Shown: positions 8,414 through 16,787, counted from the first letter of the stretch. The stretch is DNA of 57,343 bases from Halomonas campaniensis (GCF_002211105.1 NZ_JPUA01000025.1:22799-80141), one strand, 5' to 3'. A program made the numbers and translations. The notes: generated by a model from the letters alone, not told the origin.

Positions 8414-10138
8414 ATGAATCAGGACGTATTTGAAGTTCAGGTGACGAAGCTGTTGCAGCTGCATGCACCGGTAAAGGCACGCCAGTTAGCGACTATTTTA
8501 AAAGATGAGTTCGGTCAGCATGTGGATCGGAGCGATATCAATTCGCTACTGTATCGCCTGCGAACGGAAGGTAAGGCAGAAGTCGATGCGGCATATCGTT
8601 GGAGCCTTCTGGGTGCCTCCCCCCAAAAGGGCGGAAGTGCAAAGACTAACGTCGAGCCTATGCCAACTACGCCCGCCCAGCCGACCATCACTTTTACCGA
8701 TGAGCAACAAGCGGTAATCGACCTCGATCCCTCCCAGCATTTATTAGTTCGAGGTCAGGCGGGTAGCGGCAAAACCACTGTGTTAGCCGCTCGAGCAGGC
8801 AGGCTGTTATCGGCCATGAATAAAGGCTCCTTGCTATTTTTGACCTACAACTCAGCGTTGTGTGCCTATGTGAAGAAGGCATTCAGTCAGGCAGGGATGA
8901 AGGGAAGCGTGGACGTCAGAACCTTTCACGATTGGTCACGCAGCACCGCTAAGGATATGGGCTTAGAATTCGTCGGCTGGGTTGATAGCAAGGCGCGTGG
9001 AGAACAGCTCAAGAGGCTAATTAAGGAGGCGGAAGAAGAGATTGGCAGCCATCGTTTCTTTGAACTTAAGGAGGCGCCGCAGCTACTGGGATGGTGGGCT
9101 GAAGAGATCGCTTGGCTTTTTGGTCAGCATGTCACACGGCTCGACGATTATCTTGCCGTCGAACGTACTGGACGAGGCACCGCAGTACGTGTAACGCAGG
9201 AAGACCGCCGTTTTATCTGGTTTGTTTTTGAATTGTATTTGGAGTGGCTCGAAGAAACTCGTCAGGAGGACTATGACAATCCAGCTGGAGTGCTGTTGCG
9301 CGTATTGATGGAGCGGGGCGGAGATCTTCCTGATGACTACCGCTACGATCACGTCGTGATTGATGAGGTGCAGGATTTCGACAAAAGCTGGCTGCTGGTG
9401 GTCGCCAAGATTCCGCGTGTATCACTCAGTATGGCCGGTGACATGGCGCAGAAGATCTATCGCCGAAGCTTTACTTGGTCCTCTGTCGGTATTCAGGTAC
9501 AAGGCGGGCGTTCTCGACGCTTGTCCGCTAGTCACCGCACCACACAACAAATCATGGATGTCGCCGAGCACTTATTGGCGAACAATGACGTGACCGAGAG
9601 TAGTGATTACACGACGCCGGTTCGCCCTACCAAGGAAGGCGATAAGGTCAAATTGTTGTTGGCACCTGATGCCAAGCAAGCCTATGAAAAAGGCTATGAT
9701 TTTGTTGCCAGCGAGTTTAAGCGACTGCGTACGACGTCAGTGGCAGTAGTGTTACCTTTCTCTCGTCAGCTTTATCCTGCACAGAAGGAACTGGAAAAGC
9801 GCGGCGTCAAGGTTAAGAAGGTCAAGGGTGCCGGACTTGGCAGCTTTACAGGCGGAGTAGCCGTGACCACCTATCATCAGCTGAAGGGCTTGGAATTCGA
9901 CCATGTGGTTGTCATGGGGCTGCATGACGCTCAATATCCCGGCCGCATTCTCGACAGCGTTGCGCGAGAGGATGAGGAACTGGAGGCGAGCCTGTTGCGT
10001 CGTGTTCTCTACGTTGCCATGACTCGAGCCAAGCAGAGCGTCACACTGGTTGGCTCCTTGCCGTTCTGTCGCTTTTTTGAAGATGTGCCGGAAGAGCTAT
10101 TTGATAGTATTCATGGCGATATATTTCGCAGGCCTTAA
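8414..10138 (+). CDS. UvrD-like SF1 helicase with N-terminal winged helix
   Basis: A 574-residue superfamily 1 helicase. The first 65 residues look like a small winged-helix domain. Walker A is GQAGSGKT at about residues 114-121. The Walker B/DExQ motif is DEVQD from about residue 317, and the SHRTT motif IV region is near residue 375. The C-terminal block has LEFDHVVVMGL followed by LYVAMTRAKQ, the usual motif V/VI of Rep/UvrD proteins. At 574 residues it is shorter than UvrD (about 720) and lacks a visible nuclease domain. The start has AGGATAGGT just upstream. It is 159 bases after the GIY-YIG gene and could be an independent defence gene or an accessory subunit; the sequence does not decide. 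Confidence 0.85.
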   Translation: MNQDVFEVQVTKLLQLHAPVKARQLATILKDEFGQHVDRSDINSLLYRLRTEGKAEVDAAYRWSLLGASPQKGGSAKTNVEPMPTTPAQPTITFTDEQQAVIDLDPSQHLLVRGQAGSGKTTVLAARAGRLLSAMNKGSLLFLTYNSALCAYVKKAFSQAGMKGSVDVRTFHDWSRSTAKDMGLEFVGWVDSKARGEQLKRLIKEAEEEIGSHRFFELKEAPQLLGWWAEEIAWLFGQHVTRLDDYLAVERTGRGTAVRVTQEDRRFIWFVFELYLEWLEETRQEDYDNPAGVLLRVLMERGGDLPDDYRYDHVVIDEVQDFDKSWLLVVAKIPRVSLSMAGDMAQKIYRRSFTWSSVGIQVQGGRSRRLSASHRTTQQIMDVAEHLLANNDVTESSDYTTPVRPTKEGDKVKLLLAPDAKQAYEKGYDFVASEFKRLRTTSVAVVLPFSRQLYPAQKELEKRGVKVKKVKGAGLGSFTGGVAVTTYHQLKGLEFDHVVVMGLHDAQYPGRILDSVAREDEELEASLLRRVLYVAMTRAKQSVTLVGSLPFCRFFEDVPEELFDSIHGDIFRRP

Positions 10139-10175
10139 GGAGAGGCGCTGCAAGTGAATTCTTGCTGGTATTGCT

Positions 10176-10460
10176 TTAGTGCGAAGCAAGCTCATTGTAA
10201 AAGGAGGGGTTGTCCTGAATCGTAGCCAGTACCTTCGCGGCTAGCCCCGTCGGGTTACGGCGCTTGGTTTCCCAGCTTTTGATGGTGTCCACGCTGGTTC
10301 CCATAGCCTCGGCAAACTCAGCCTGAGAGACGTGTAGCTGGGCGCGAATAGCCTTTACATCAGCCACCTCATGGCGCGTGAGGCGGCTGGCCTTCACTTT
10401 GCCTTGTTTGATCTCAACGGCTTCCTGCAGTGATGATTGCAGTTCGTCAAAAATGCTCAT
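10176..10460 (-). CDS. HigA/NadS-type antitoxin with helix-turn-helix
   Basis: A 94-residue protein with an Xre-type helix-turn-helix at about residues 40-75: QLHVSQAEFAEAMGTSVDTI, followed by KSWETKRRNP. This layout is typical of HigA or NadS antitoxins encoded after their RelE-like toxins. GGAGGT lies a few bases upstream of the start, and the gene overlaps the toxin remnant by four bases. It appears intact although its toxin is truncated. With the usual toxin-proximal promoter missing, it may be expressed only by read-through from azlCD or from an internal promoter. Confidence 0.82.
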   Translation of the reverse strand: MSIFDELQSSLQEAVEIKQGKVKASRLTRHEVADVKAIRAQLHVSQAEFAEAMGTSVDTIKSWETKRRNPTGLAAKVLATIQDNPSFYNELASH

Positions 10461-10624
10461 TCGGAAACCTCCGCCTTCAGTTGGTGGGTCAGTGTTTTCA
10501 GAGCGGCCTTTTCAGCGGGCGTTAAGCTGTCCTTCACGTTCTTGGGGTAGGCCAGTATCAGGTAGATTTTTTCTGCCGTTGCCAAAAAGTAAATAAACCG
10601 AGCGCCGCCGCTTTTGCACGACAT
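10457..10624 (-). pseudogene. N-terminally truncated HigB/RelE-like toxin
   Basis: The 55 residues read here match the C-terminal half of RelE/HigB-type toxins: KSGGARFIYF, then ILAYPKNVKDSLTPAEK, then an ALKTL helix. Full members have about 100-110 residues, so roughly the first 55 are absent. No homologous sequence continues upstream, because the stop codon of azlD abuts the remnant in a TAATG overlap. The resulting short frame has an ATG and could be translated by coupling, but it lacks the N-terminal part of the toxin fold. I call it a pseudogene; activity is unlikely. Confidence 0.75.
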
Positions 10625-10935
10625 TACCCAACCCACCAGCGCCAACCCGCAGCACAAAGCATACCTGTAGCAATCGATACCAACGGATTCCTCATCACTA
10701 CCGCCACCGTACCCGCCGCAATGGCCGCGAGCCGAACGCCGCCGTCACCATGCACGATGATGGGCGTAATGACGGCAATCAGGACTGAGCTAGACATGGC
10801 ATCGACGAATCGCCTAACGCGTGGGCCAAGCGGCACACGTGACATGATTAGCAGCCCCAGCACTCTGGAGCCATACGCAATGACTACCATTAGCGTGATG
10901 GCTATCAACGACTGCCATACGGGCGATGGGATCAT
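10624..10935 (-). CDS. azlD: AzlD-like branched-chain amino acid exporter subunit
   Basis: A 103-residue hydrophobic protein with about four membrane segments, the normal size for AzlD. I chose the ATG at 10935 because it overlaps the azlC stop by four bases; the longer open frame upstream has no membrane character. AzlD partners AzlC in export of branched-chain amino acids and their analogues. The C-terminus is complete and directly abuts the toxin remnant. A second azlCD pair lies near 30 kb and is only distantly similar to this one. Confidence 0.8.
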   Translation of the reverse strand: MIPSPVWQSLIAITLMVVIAYGSRVLGLLIMSRVPLGPRVRRFVDAMSSSVLIAVITPIIVHGDGGVRLAAIAAGTVAVVMRNPLVSIATGMLCAAGWRWWVG

Positions 10936-11654
10936 GAGGCGCTTTCCCTGAGCCAGCGTCCAGGCAACAATACGGCCACCACGCCACCTGTAAGGGCACC
11001 CACCATCACGTGTAGATACGGCGGCAACCACCAGTACGCCATTAATGCGCTCGCCGCTGCTGCCAGCCAGGGTAGGGCCATTGCCGCTCTTGGGTTCCCA
11101 CCGACAACGATCATCAGCAGAAAGCACAGCATGATCACATCAAGGCCGAAGCGTTCAGGCTCGGTAATGCCTCCGCCAAAGGCTAACCCTATTGCGGTGC
11201 CGACGACCCAGGCGCCCCACAGCGCGATTCCGCCACCGAGAAGAATGCCCAGGTTTCGCTCGCCGCGTTGATACTCTCCCAGCGCCATTGCCCAGTTGGA
11301 GTCGGTTAGCAGAATTACCATCGCGAATTGCTGGCGTTGAGGTAACGCCTTGAGCCAGGGATAAAGCGCCGCACTCATCAGCATATGCCGGGTATGAATA
11401 GCGAGTGTGACCGCTGCCAGAGCAAGCAGTGGCAGAGGCGAATGCCACATCTCTAGGGCAGCAAATTGCGATGGCGCTGCGAAGACAAACAGGCTCATTA
11501 GCATCGCCTCCCAACCGGCCAACCCCTGGTGCACAGCGGCTACGCCAAACGCCAATCCAAACGCGATCGTAAAAACCGCTAAAGGCAGCATCATACGAAT
11601 CCCTCGCCAGGTACCCGCAATATCCAGCCGAGTAGGATTTTCTTTTGTTTTCAT
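10932..11654 (-). CDS. azlC: AzlC-family amino acid exporter
   Basis: A 240-residue inner-membrane protein of the AzlC family. Typical features are the N-terminal MMLPLAVFTIAFGLAFG segment, FAAPSQFAAL around residue 60, IHTRHMLM around residue 90 and FAMVILLTDSNWAMAL around residue 115. AAGG lies seven bases before the ATG. It is the first gene of azlC-azlD and is divergent from the TRAP transporter operon, with a 174-base spacer that contains a strong inverted repeat. No dedicated regulator is adjacent on this side, unlike the second azlCD locus. Confidence 0.85.
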   Translation of the reverse strand: MKTKENPTRLDIAGTWRGIRMMLPLAVFTIAFGLAFGVAAVHQGLAGWEAMLMSLFVFAAPSQFAALEMWHSPLPLLALAAVTLAIHTRHMLMSAALYPWLKALPQRQQFAMVILLTDSNWAMALGEYQRGERNLGILLGGGIALWGAWVVGTAIGLAFGGGITEPERFGLDVIMLCFLLMIVVGGNPRAAMALPWLAAAASALMAYWWLPPYLHVMVGALTGGVVAVLLPGRWLRESAS

Positions 11655-11687
11655 TGCTTAACCTTTCTACGCGAAGCTGGTCGTGTC

Positions 11688-11713
11688 AAAAACAAACAGA
11701 CCTGCTTGTTTTT
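11688..11713. promoter_or_regulatory. Inverted repeat between azlC and the TRAP operon
   Basis: AAAAACAAACAG and CTGCTTGTTTTT flank the dinucleotide AC, giving 12-bp arms with one mismatch. Its size and symmetry fit an operator of a TetR-type dimer, and a tetR gene lies inside the divergent operon. It could also act as a terminator-like hairpin ending in a T run, but transcription diverges from this region, so an operator is the better reading. Confidence 0.55.
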
Positions 11714-11828
11714 TTATTATTTGAAGTCTAGATTGAATTATGAACACGCGCCACAGCGGGTGACGTGTCAACAAGATGAAACAATACAACAGAAAAAAAC
11801 AGCCGATTAAATCGGCCCGGGAAACTAT

Positions 11829-12965
11829 ATGAACTTCACTCGTAATACGCTGACACTCGCCGTTGGAGCGCTGGTCTTGCCTGTCGTTGCTTCTTCGGCC
11901 CATGCCGCAACCTCCTTTATTGCTAATTCGTTCTACGACCAACAACACCCTCACTCCCGTTACGGTTATATCGAGTGGGCAGAAATGGTCAAGGAACTCT
12001 CGAACGGCGAACTGCAACCCGAGGTTTATACCGGCACTGTACTGCTGGCACCGCGGGCTAACTTGCAGGGTATCCAGGATAACGTGGTTCAGGTTGCTCA
12101 CCATGCGGCTATCTACACGCCTTCTGAGATGCCGGTCGCGAATGCCGTGCAGGAGTTGGGGTTTAACTATGATGACCCGCTGGTTGGCATACTGGCGGTG
12201 ACAGATTTTAGCCTTAATAATCCCACTCAATTAGCCGAGTGGGAGGAGCTGGATATTGTCTACCTGGGCGCCTATAACACGCCTTCCTATGTGCTGTTCT
12301 GCCGCGAACCAGTCCGCAATCTTGAAGAGCTACGCGGTAAGCGTATTCGTACCGCAGGCTCGACTGTTTCCGCCTGGGTCGAGCAAGCTGGGGGAACACC
12401 CGTCAATGTGCCTTCCAGTGAGATGTACAGCGGCCTCGATCGTGGTTCGTTGGACTGCGCCTCGAATGCGGCTAACGACTTGATTGACCGCTCATTGTGG
12501 GAGGTTGCCGAACACACCACACTGCTGCCTACCGGCATGTATTGGTCTGGCCCTCAGTGGGGCTTCAACTCAGGTTTTTGGGCTAGCCTCAGCGATGAGG
12601 AGCGTAACGTCTTCAAAGAAGCGACGGCCAAGGCAATGACCCGCATGATTGTCCAGTATCTGGGCGCTTCTGAAGCCGCACTGGAAGAAGCCGCCTCAAA
12701 CGGCAATAACATCTACGAGCCCGAAGAGGATCTGATGGCTTCCGTGGAGGCTTTCCGCGATGAGGCCTTGGCAAACGTCTACGATAAGGCCCGTGATGAG
12801 TACGGCGTTGAAGACCCCGAGGCGCTGATTGATGATTTTATCGCGACCTACGAAAAGTGGGATGCCTTAATCAGCGAGGTTGATCGCGAAGACGAAGAGG
12901 CCCTGGCAGAACTGGCCATGGAAGAGATCTACAATAAGCTTCCTGCTGACTACGGAATCTATTAA
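11829..12965 (+). CDS. dctP: TRAP transporter substrate-binding protein (DctP type)
   Basis: A 378-residue periplasmic solute receptor. The signal peptide covers residues 1 to about 27, with cleavage after AHA. The mature protein shows the DctP layout: an early YGYIEWAEMV helix, EVYTGTVLLAP, and the specificity-helix region LRGKRIRTAGSTVSAWV with the conserved Arg that normally contacts a substrate carboxylate. The C-terminus is strongly acidic, as expected for a halophile's exported protein. It is first in an operon with tetR, dctQ, dctM and an amidohydrolase. The substrate is probably a carboxylate or peptide-like compound that the hydrolase acts on; this is inference from context. Confidence 0.9.
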   Translation: MNFTRNTLTLAVGALVLPVVASSAHAATSFIANSFYDQQHPHSRYGYIEWAEMVKELSNGELQPEVYTGTVLLAPRANLQGIQDNVVQVAHHAAIYTPSEMPVANAVQELGFNYDDPLVGILAVTDFSLNNPTQLAEWEELDIVYLGAYNTPSYVLFCREPVRNLEELRGKRIRTAGSTVSAWVEQAGGTPVNVPSSEMYSGLDRGSLDCASNAANDLIDRSLWEVAEHTTLLPTGMYWSGPQWGFNSGFWASLSDEERNVFKEATAKAMTRMIVQYLGASEAALEEAASNGNNIYEPEEDLMASVEAFRDEALANVYDKARDEYGVEDPEALIDDFIATYEKWDALISEVDREDEEALAELAMEEIYNKLPADYGIY

Positions 12966-12978
12966 CGCTGCAACACTG

Positions 12979-13001
12979 AGGCCGCCGCATTGAGGCGGCC
13001 T
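12979..13001 (+). terminator. Intercistronic hairpin after dctP
   Basis: AGGCCGCC pairs perfectly with GGCGGCCT across a six-base loop, 14 bases after the dctP stop. No T run follows, so it is more likely a partial attenuator or a 3' stabiliser that raises receptor mRNA above that of the permease genes than a full terminator. Confidence 0.5.
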
Positions 13002-13021
13002 AGGCCAACTAAGGGTTCGCT

Positions 13022-13651
13022 ATGACGAAGCGACAGAATCAAGAAGAACGCTCACGCCAAACCCAGGCTCGGGTGACGCAAGCGACTATCGAGTGCATTC
13101 TCGAGAAGGGCATTCGTGCCACTTCAACCGTGGATGTCGCACGTCTGGCGGGCGTTTCCCGTGGCGCTTTAGTTCACCATTACCCCTCTAAGACCTTATT
13201 GATGCAGGCGGCGCTGGAGGACTTGCTGAGTCGCGAAGTCGAAAGCGTAAGAGAGATGGCTGTGAAGGTTAAAGCAGGCGAACTTAACTTTGATAACCTG
13301 CTTAAAGCACTGCATGAGCACTTCAAGGGCGACCTTTATATGGTGACCCTCGAATATCTCACTAATGCACGCACCGACCCCGACATAATGAAAGTGCTAG
13401 TGCCGCTGGCAGCCAATTTCAATGACTCTCTGGAGCAGATTTGGGAGCAACTGGTTGCCAGCGCCAGCCATACGTCACACCAGAATCGCGTCGCTCTGAA
13501 TGCCACTCTGTGCATGATGCGAGGTATGGGGGCGCAAAGCATTTGGCGTGATGACCCCGAACTCTACCGCGATATGCTGCTGTTCTGGAAAGAGACGCTG
13601 CTAGAACTGGGTTTTTCTGCCTCAGATGCGAAGAGGGGGCAGCCCGTATGA
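13022..13651 (+). CDS. TetR-family regulator inside the TRAP operon
   Basis: A 209-residue TetR-family repressor. The N-terminal DNA-binding domain ends with the typical VDVARLAGVSRGALVHHYPSK helix-turn-helix at about residues 38-58. The C-terminal ligand-binding domain is less conserved. It is encoded between the receptor gene and the two permease genes and overlaps dctQ by four bases, so it is coexpressed with its probable targets. The likely operator is the inverted repeat at 11688-11713. The ligand is presumably the transported compound or its product, which is inference. Confidence 0.85.
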   Translation: MTKRQNQEERSRQTQARVTQATIECILEKGIRATSTVDVARLAGVSRGALVHHYPSKTLLMQAALEDLLSREVESVREMAVKVKAGELNFDNLLKALHEHFKGDLYMVTLEYLTNARTDPDIMKVLVPLAANFNDSLEQIWEQLVASASHTSHQNRVALNATLCMMRGMGAQSIWRDDPELYRDMLLFWKETLLELGFSASDAKRGQPV

Positions 13652-14148
13652 TCGCCAAATACGTAGAGTCGCTGAGCCAATGGGTCGCCAAAAGCGCCAT
13701 GGTGCTTGCGACGCTATTTCTAGTGCTTATGGCGCTGCATGTCTCACTGGACGTAGGGCTGCGCTACCTATTTGGAAAGTCATTTACCGGCACCCTGGAG
13801 TTTGTCTCTTTTTACTACATGGTCGCCGTCGTCTTTCTGCCGCTCGCCTATGTGGAGCTTCAGCGGGAACACATCAGCGTGGATGTGCTGGTGGGGAGGC
13901 TCCCGCCTATTGCCCAACTGACGCTTTACCTATTTGCCAGCACCCTTGGGCTCCTCTATTTCGGCATGCTCTGCTACCAGAGCTATCTAGATGCAGTGCG
14001 CGCTACGGTTCGAATGGAAACGGCCATGGCCAATTTCACTTTTTATCTATGGCCCAGTCGTTGGGCGTTACCGGTTGGCTTCGCGGCTATGTGTCTGGCC
14101 ATCCTCGCCAACATGATTAAGGCGCTGCAACAACGCCAAGCCCTGTAG
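13648..14148 (+). CDS. dctQ: TRAP transporter small permease (DctQ type)
   Basis: A 166-residue protein with four membrane segments and the family signature around residues 30-60: DVGLRYLFGKSFTGTLE followed by FVSFYYMVAVVFLPLAY. DctQ stabilises the large DctM subunit in the inner membrane. The start overlaps the tetR stop (ATGA), and dctM follows 10 bases later. Length and motifs are normal. Confidence 0.88.
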   Translation: MIAKYVESLSQWVAKSAMVLATLFLVLMALHVSLDVGLRYLFGKSFTGTLEFVSFYYMVAVVFLPLAYVELQREHISVDVLVGRLPPIAQLTLYLFASTLGLLYFGMLCYQSYLDAVRATVRMETAMANFTFYLWPSRWALPVGFAAMCLAILANMIKALQQRQAL

Positions 14149-14158
14149 GAGTTTCCTA

Positions 14159-15466
14159 ATGAGTAATATCGAGATAGGCGTGGCAGGCATTGCTATCGCC
14201 TTGGCCCTGATCGCCCTGCGCGTGCCAATCGGCGTTGCACTAGGTTTGGTGTCGATCATCGGCATTGGTGAAATGACCAGTATGCGCGTGGCCTGGGGGA
14301 TGATTTCGGCCACTCCATTCGACTTTGCAGGTACCTGGGAGCTGACTGCTGCACCTATGTTCCTGTTCATGGGCTATTTGTGTACCAGCACCAATATGAC
14401 CCAAGGCCTGTTTCATGCCATGCGCCTTTATTTGGCGCGCCTTCCTGGCGGTCTGGCTGTTTCCAGTGTTATGGCCTCTGCCTTCTTTGCCGCCGCCTCG
14501 GGCTCTAGCGTCGCAACATCGGCGGCTATGTCGCGGATTGCCGTGCCCGAAATGCTCAAGCATAACTACGACAAGGGGCTGGCCACCGGTACCGTCGCCG
14601 CATCGGGAACACTCGGCTCGCTAATTCCCCCAAGCGTTCTGCTGGTGCTCTATGGCGTTTATGCCCAGGTGTCGGTGGGTCAACTGTTTATGGCGGGATT
14701 CATTCCCGGTGTGCTTTCCGCGCTGCTTTATATCGCCATGATTATGGTGCGAACCAAGCTTAACCCCAGCCTAGCGGGCAACACCGATGTCCGCTCTAGC
14801 TGGGACGAAAAATGGGATGCCTTTAAGCATATCTGGCCGTTGCCGCTGCTGATCGGCTCAGTTCTTGGCGGGATTTTCCTAGGTATTTTCTCACCTACCG
14901 AAGCGGGGGCCGTGGGTACAACCATTGCCGCTTTGATTGCATTGGTACGGCGCACGCTCACCTTTTCAGCCATTCGGGAAGCGCTGATTCGCACGGCGGT
15001 GAGCACGGCAAGCATCTTTATTATTCTCATTGGGTCGCTGTTTTTCACCCGTTTTCTAGCCATGAGTGGCGTGCCTGCTGCTTTCTCCGAAATAATCCTC
15101 GGCGTCAGCACCGAGACCTGGTGGATCATTCTTGCTGTGGCAGTGATCTACCTTGTGCTGGGCATGTTCATCGACTCCATCGGCTTACTACTACTCACTC
15201 TGCCGCTAATCCTGCCCTTAGTAGAAGGCGCAGACCTTAACTTGATCTGGTTCGGCATCATCGTCGTCAAGCTGCTTGAAGTAGGGCTGGTCACCCCGCC
15301 TATCGGGCTCAATGTTTATGTCATCAAAGGAGCCCTGGGCAATAGCGTCACCCTGTCTGAAGTGTTCAAGGGCGTCACCTGGTTCATCGTCATGGATGTT
15401 GTTGCCCTGTTGTTGATCGTGCTGATTCCAGCGCTTTCGCTCTACCTCCCTCAAAAAATGTTTTAA
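14159..15466 (+). CDS. dctM: TRAP transporter large permease (DctM type)
   Basis: A 435-residue membrane protein with about 12 membrane segments and the DctM hallmarks. These are PMFLFMGYL near residue 66, an Ala/Ser-rich ASGSSVATSAAMSRIAVPEM near residue 115, GTLGSLIPPSVLLVLYG near residue 155 and LVTPPIGLNVYVIKG near residue 375. It catalyses sodium-driven uptake of the ligand delivered by DctP. AGGAG precedes the start. Its place in the operon, 35 bases before the amidohydrolase, ties uptake to hydrolysis. Confidence 0.9.
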   Translation: MSNIEIGVAGIAIALALIALRVPIGVALGLVSIIGIGEMTSMRVAWGMISATPFDFAGTWELTAAPMFLFMGYLCTSTNMTQGLFHAMRLYLARLPGGLAVSSVMASAFFAAASGSSVATSAAMSRIAVPEMLKHNYDKGLATGTVAASGTLGSLIPPSVLLVLYGVYAQVSVGQLFMAGFIPGVLSALLYIAMIMVRTKLNPSLAGNTDVRSSWDEKWDAFKHIWPLPLLIGSVLGGIFLGIFSPTEAGAVGTTIAALIALVRRTLTFSAIREALIRTAVSTASIFIILIGSLFFTRFLAMSGVPAAFSEIILGVSTETWWIILAVAVIYLVLGMFIDSIGLLLLTLPLILPLVEGADLNLIWFGIIVVKLLEVGLVTPPIGLNVYVIKGALGNSVTLSEVFKGVTWFIVMDVVALLLIVLIPALSLYLPQKMF

Positions 15467-15501
15467 CGCCACTCTCACAAGAACACTCACAAGGAATACT
15501 C

Positions 15502-16728
15502 ATGACAACGACACGCTTTATAAATGCCAACGTTATCGACACGCGCAACGGAAAAGTACTCGCCAACCAGCAGGTGCGCATTCAGGATGGCCGTATCGTC
15601 GCTGTGAGCGATTCGCCGCTAGAGGGCAGTGATGATCAAGTCATCGATATTCAGGGCCACTTCCTGATGCCCGGCTTGGTTGATTCGCATGTCCACGTCA
15701 CGGCAATCACACCCAATTTTGCACTGCTTGAGACGCTCTCGCCTTTCTATGTCGGTGCCAAATCAAGCGAGCTGCTGGAAGCTATGTTGATGCGCGGATT
15801 CACGACCGTGCGTGATGCTGGCGGTGCAGATTACGGGCTAGCCAAGGCTGTAGACGAAGGTGCTCTGATCGGCCCGCGCATCATGTACGCAGGGAATGCG
15901 CTCTCCCAGACCGGCGGCCATGCTGATATGCGCGGCCCAGGCCAACAAACCTTTGAAGGCTGCTTCTGCTGCGCGGGTCTAGGTCGTGTTTGCGACGGTG
16001 TCAGTGAAGTACGCCGGGCCGCACGAGACGAGATCAGAAAGGGTGCCACCCAGATCAAGATTATGGCGTCTGGCGGCGTCTCTTCACCTACCGACCGTAT
16101 CGACAGCACGCAATTTTCGCTTGAGGAAATTGACGCCATTGTGGAAGAGGCCACCGCCGCCAATATTCATACCATGGCCCATGCTTATACGGCGCGCGCT
16201 ATCAACCGGCTTATCCCCAGAGGCGTCAAGACCATTGAGCATGGCAACCTCATGGACGAGGAGAGTTGCCGACTATTTCTAGAGCACAATGCCTATCTAA
16301 CGCCGACTCTCTGCACTTACGATGCCCTAGCGAAAGAAGGTGTGGAGGCGGGGATGGCTCAGCACCTACAGCGCAAGGTTTATGATGTTTTGGATGCTGG
16401 CGGCAAGGCGCTGGAAATGGCTCAACGCCATGGAGTTAAGATGCTATACGGCTCTGACTTACTGGGTCGGATGCAGCGCCACCAGCTTAACGAGTTTAAT
16501 TTGCGTAAGGACGTGGTGCCCACCGATGAGCTGATTCGTGCAGCGACAAGCCACGCCGCCGACGCTTATGGCCACACCGGTGATTTTGGCGAGATTATTC
16601 CAGGCGCAAGGGGAGACGTAATCGTTCTTAAAGATAATCCCTTGGATGACATTAATGTGCTTACTCAGCCGGATGAGCAGCTCATGCTGATTATGAAAGG
16701 GGGAGTGGCTTACAAAAATGTTCTGTAG
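15502..16728 (+). CDS. Metal-dependent amidohydrolase (Xaa-Pro/Xaa-Arg dipeptidase-like)
   Basis: A 408-residue amidohydrolase-superfamily enzyme without a signal peptide, hence cytosolic. The binuclear metal site can be traced: H63 and H65 (HVH), K186 in QIKIMASGG, H227 in MAHAY, H247 in TIEHGNL and D319 in LYGSDLLG. The closest well-known relatives are imidazolonepropionase-like proteins and the prolidase/carboxypeptidase subgroup that cleaves dipeptides with C-terminal basic residues or proline; the exact substrate cannot be read from sequence. AAGGAA precedes the ATG. It is last in the TRAP operon and probably hydrolyses the imported compound. Confidence 0.87.
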   Translation: MTTTRFINANVIDTRNGKVLANQQVRIQDGRIVAVSDSPLEGSDDQVIDIQGHFLMPGLVDSHVHVTAITPNFALLETLSPFYVGAKSSELLEAMLMRGFTTVRDAGGADYGLAKAVDEGALIGPRIMYAGNALSQTGGHADMRGPGQQTFEGCFCCAGLGRVCDGVSEVRRAARDEIRKGATQIKIMASGGVSSPTDRIDSTQFSLEEIDAIVEEATAANIHTMAHAYTARAINRLIPRGVKTIEHGNLMDEESCRLFLEHNAYLTPTLCTYDALAKEGVEAGMAQHLQRKVYDVLDAGGKALEMAQRHGVKMLYGSDLLGRMQRHQLNEFNLRKDVVPTDELIRAATSHAADAYGHTGDFGEIIPGARGDVIVLKDNPLDDINVLTQPDEQLMLIMKGGVAYKNVL

Positions 16729-16764
16729 TCAGGCTTAATGCTGCTTAAGAAACGCTGAGTAATG

Positions 16765-16787
16765 AAGAGGCCAGTTAATGGCCTCTT
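16765..16787 (+). terminator. Terminator-like hairpin after the amidohydrolase
   Basis: AAGAGGCCA pairs with TGGCCTCTT across a five-base loop, 36 bases after the stop codon. Only a short T stretch follows. It closes the TRAP operon before the convergent Crp/Fnr gene. Confidence 0.65.

Noticed and set aside
8256..8480. Minus-strand frame of 74 codons in the gap before the SF1 helicase
   Set aside because: It overlaps the start of the helicase gene, has a composition unlike a real protein and no start signal. I treat 8255-8413 as non-coding.
10936..11127. N-terminal extension of azlD to a start at 11127
   Set aside because: The extension is Arg/Gly-rich, has no membrane character and lies wholly inside azlC. 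The ATG at 10935 overlapping the azlC stop is the natural start.
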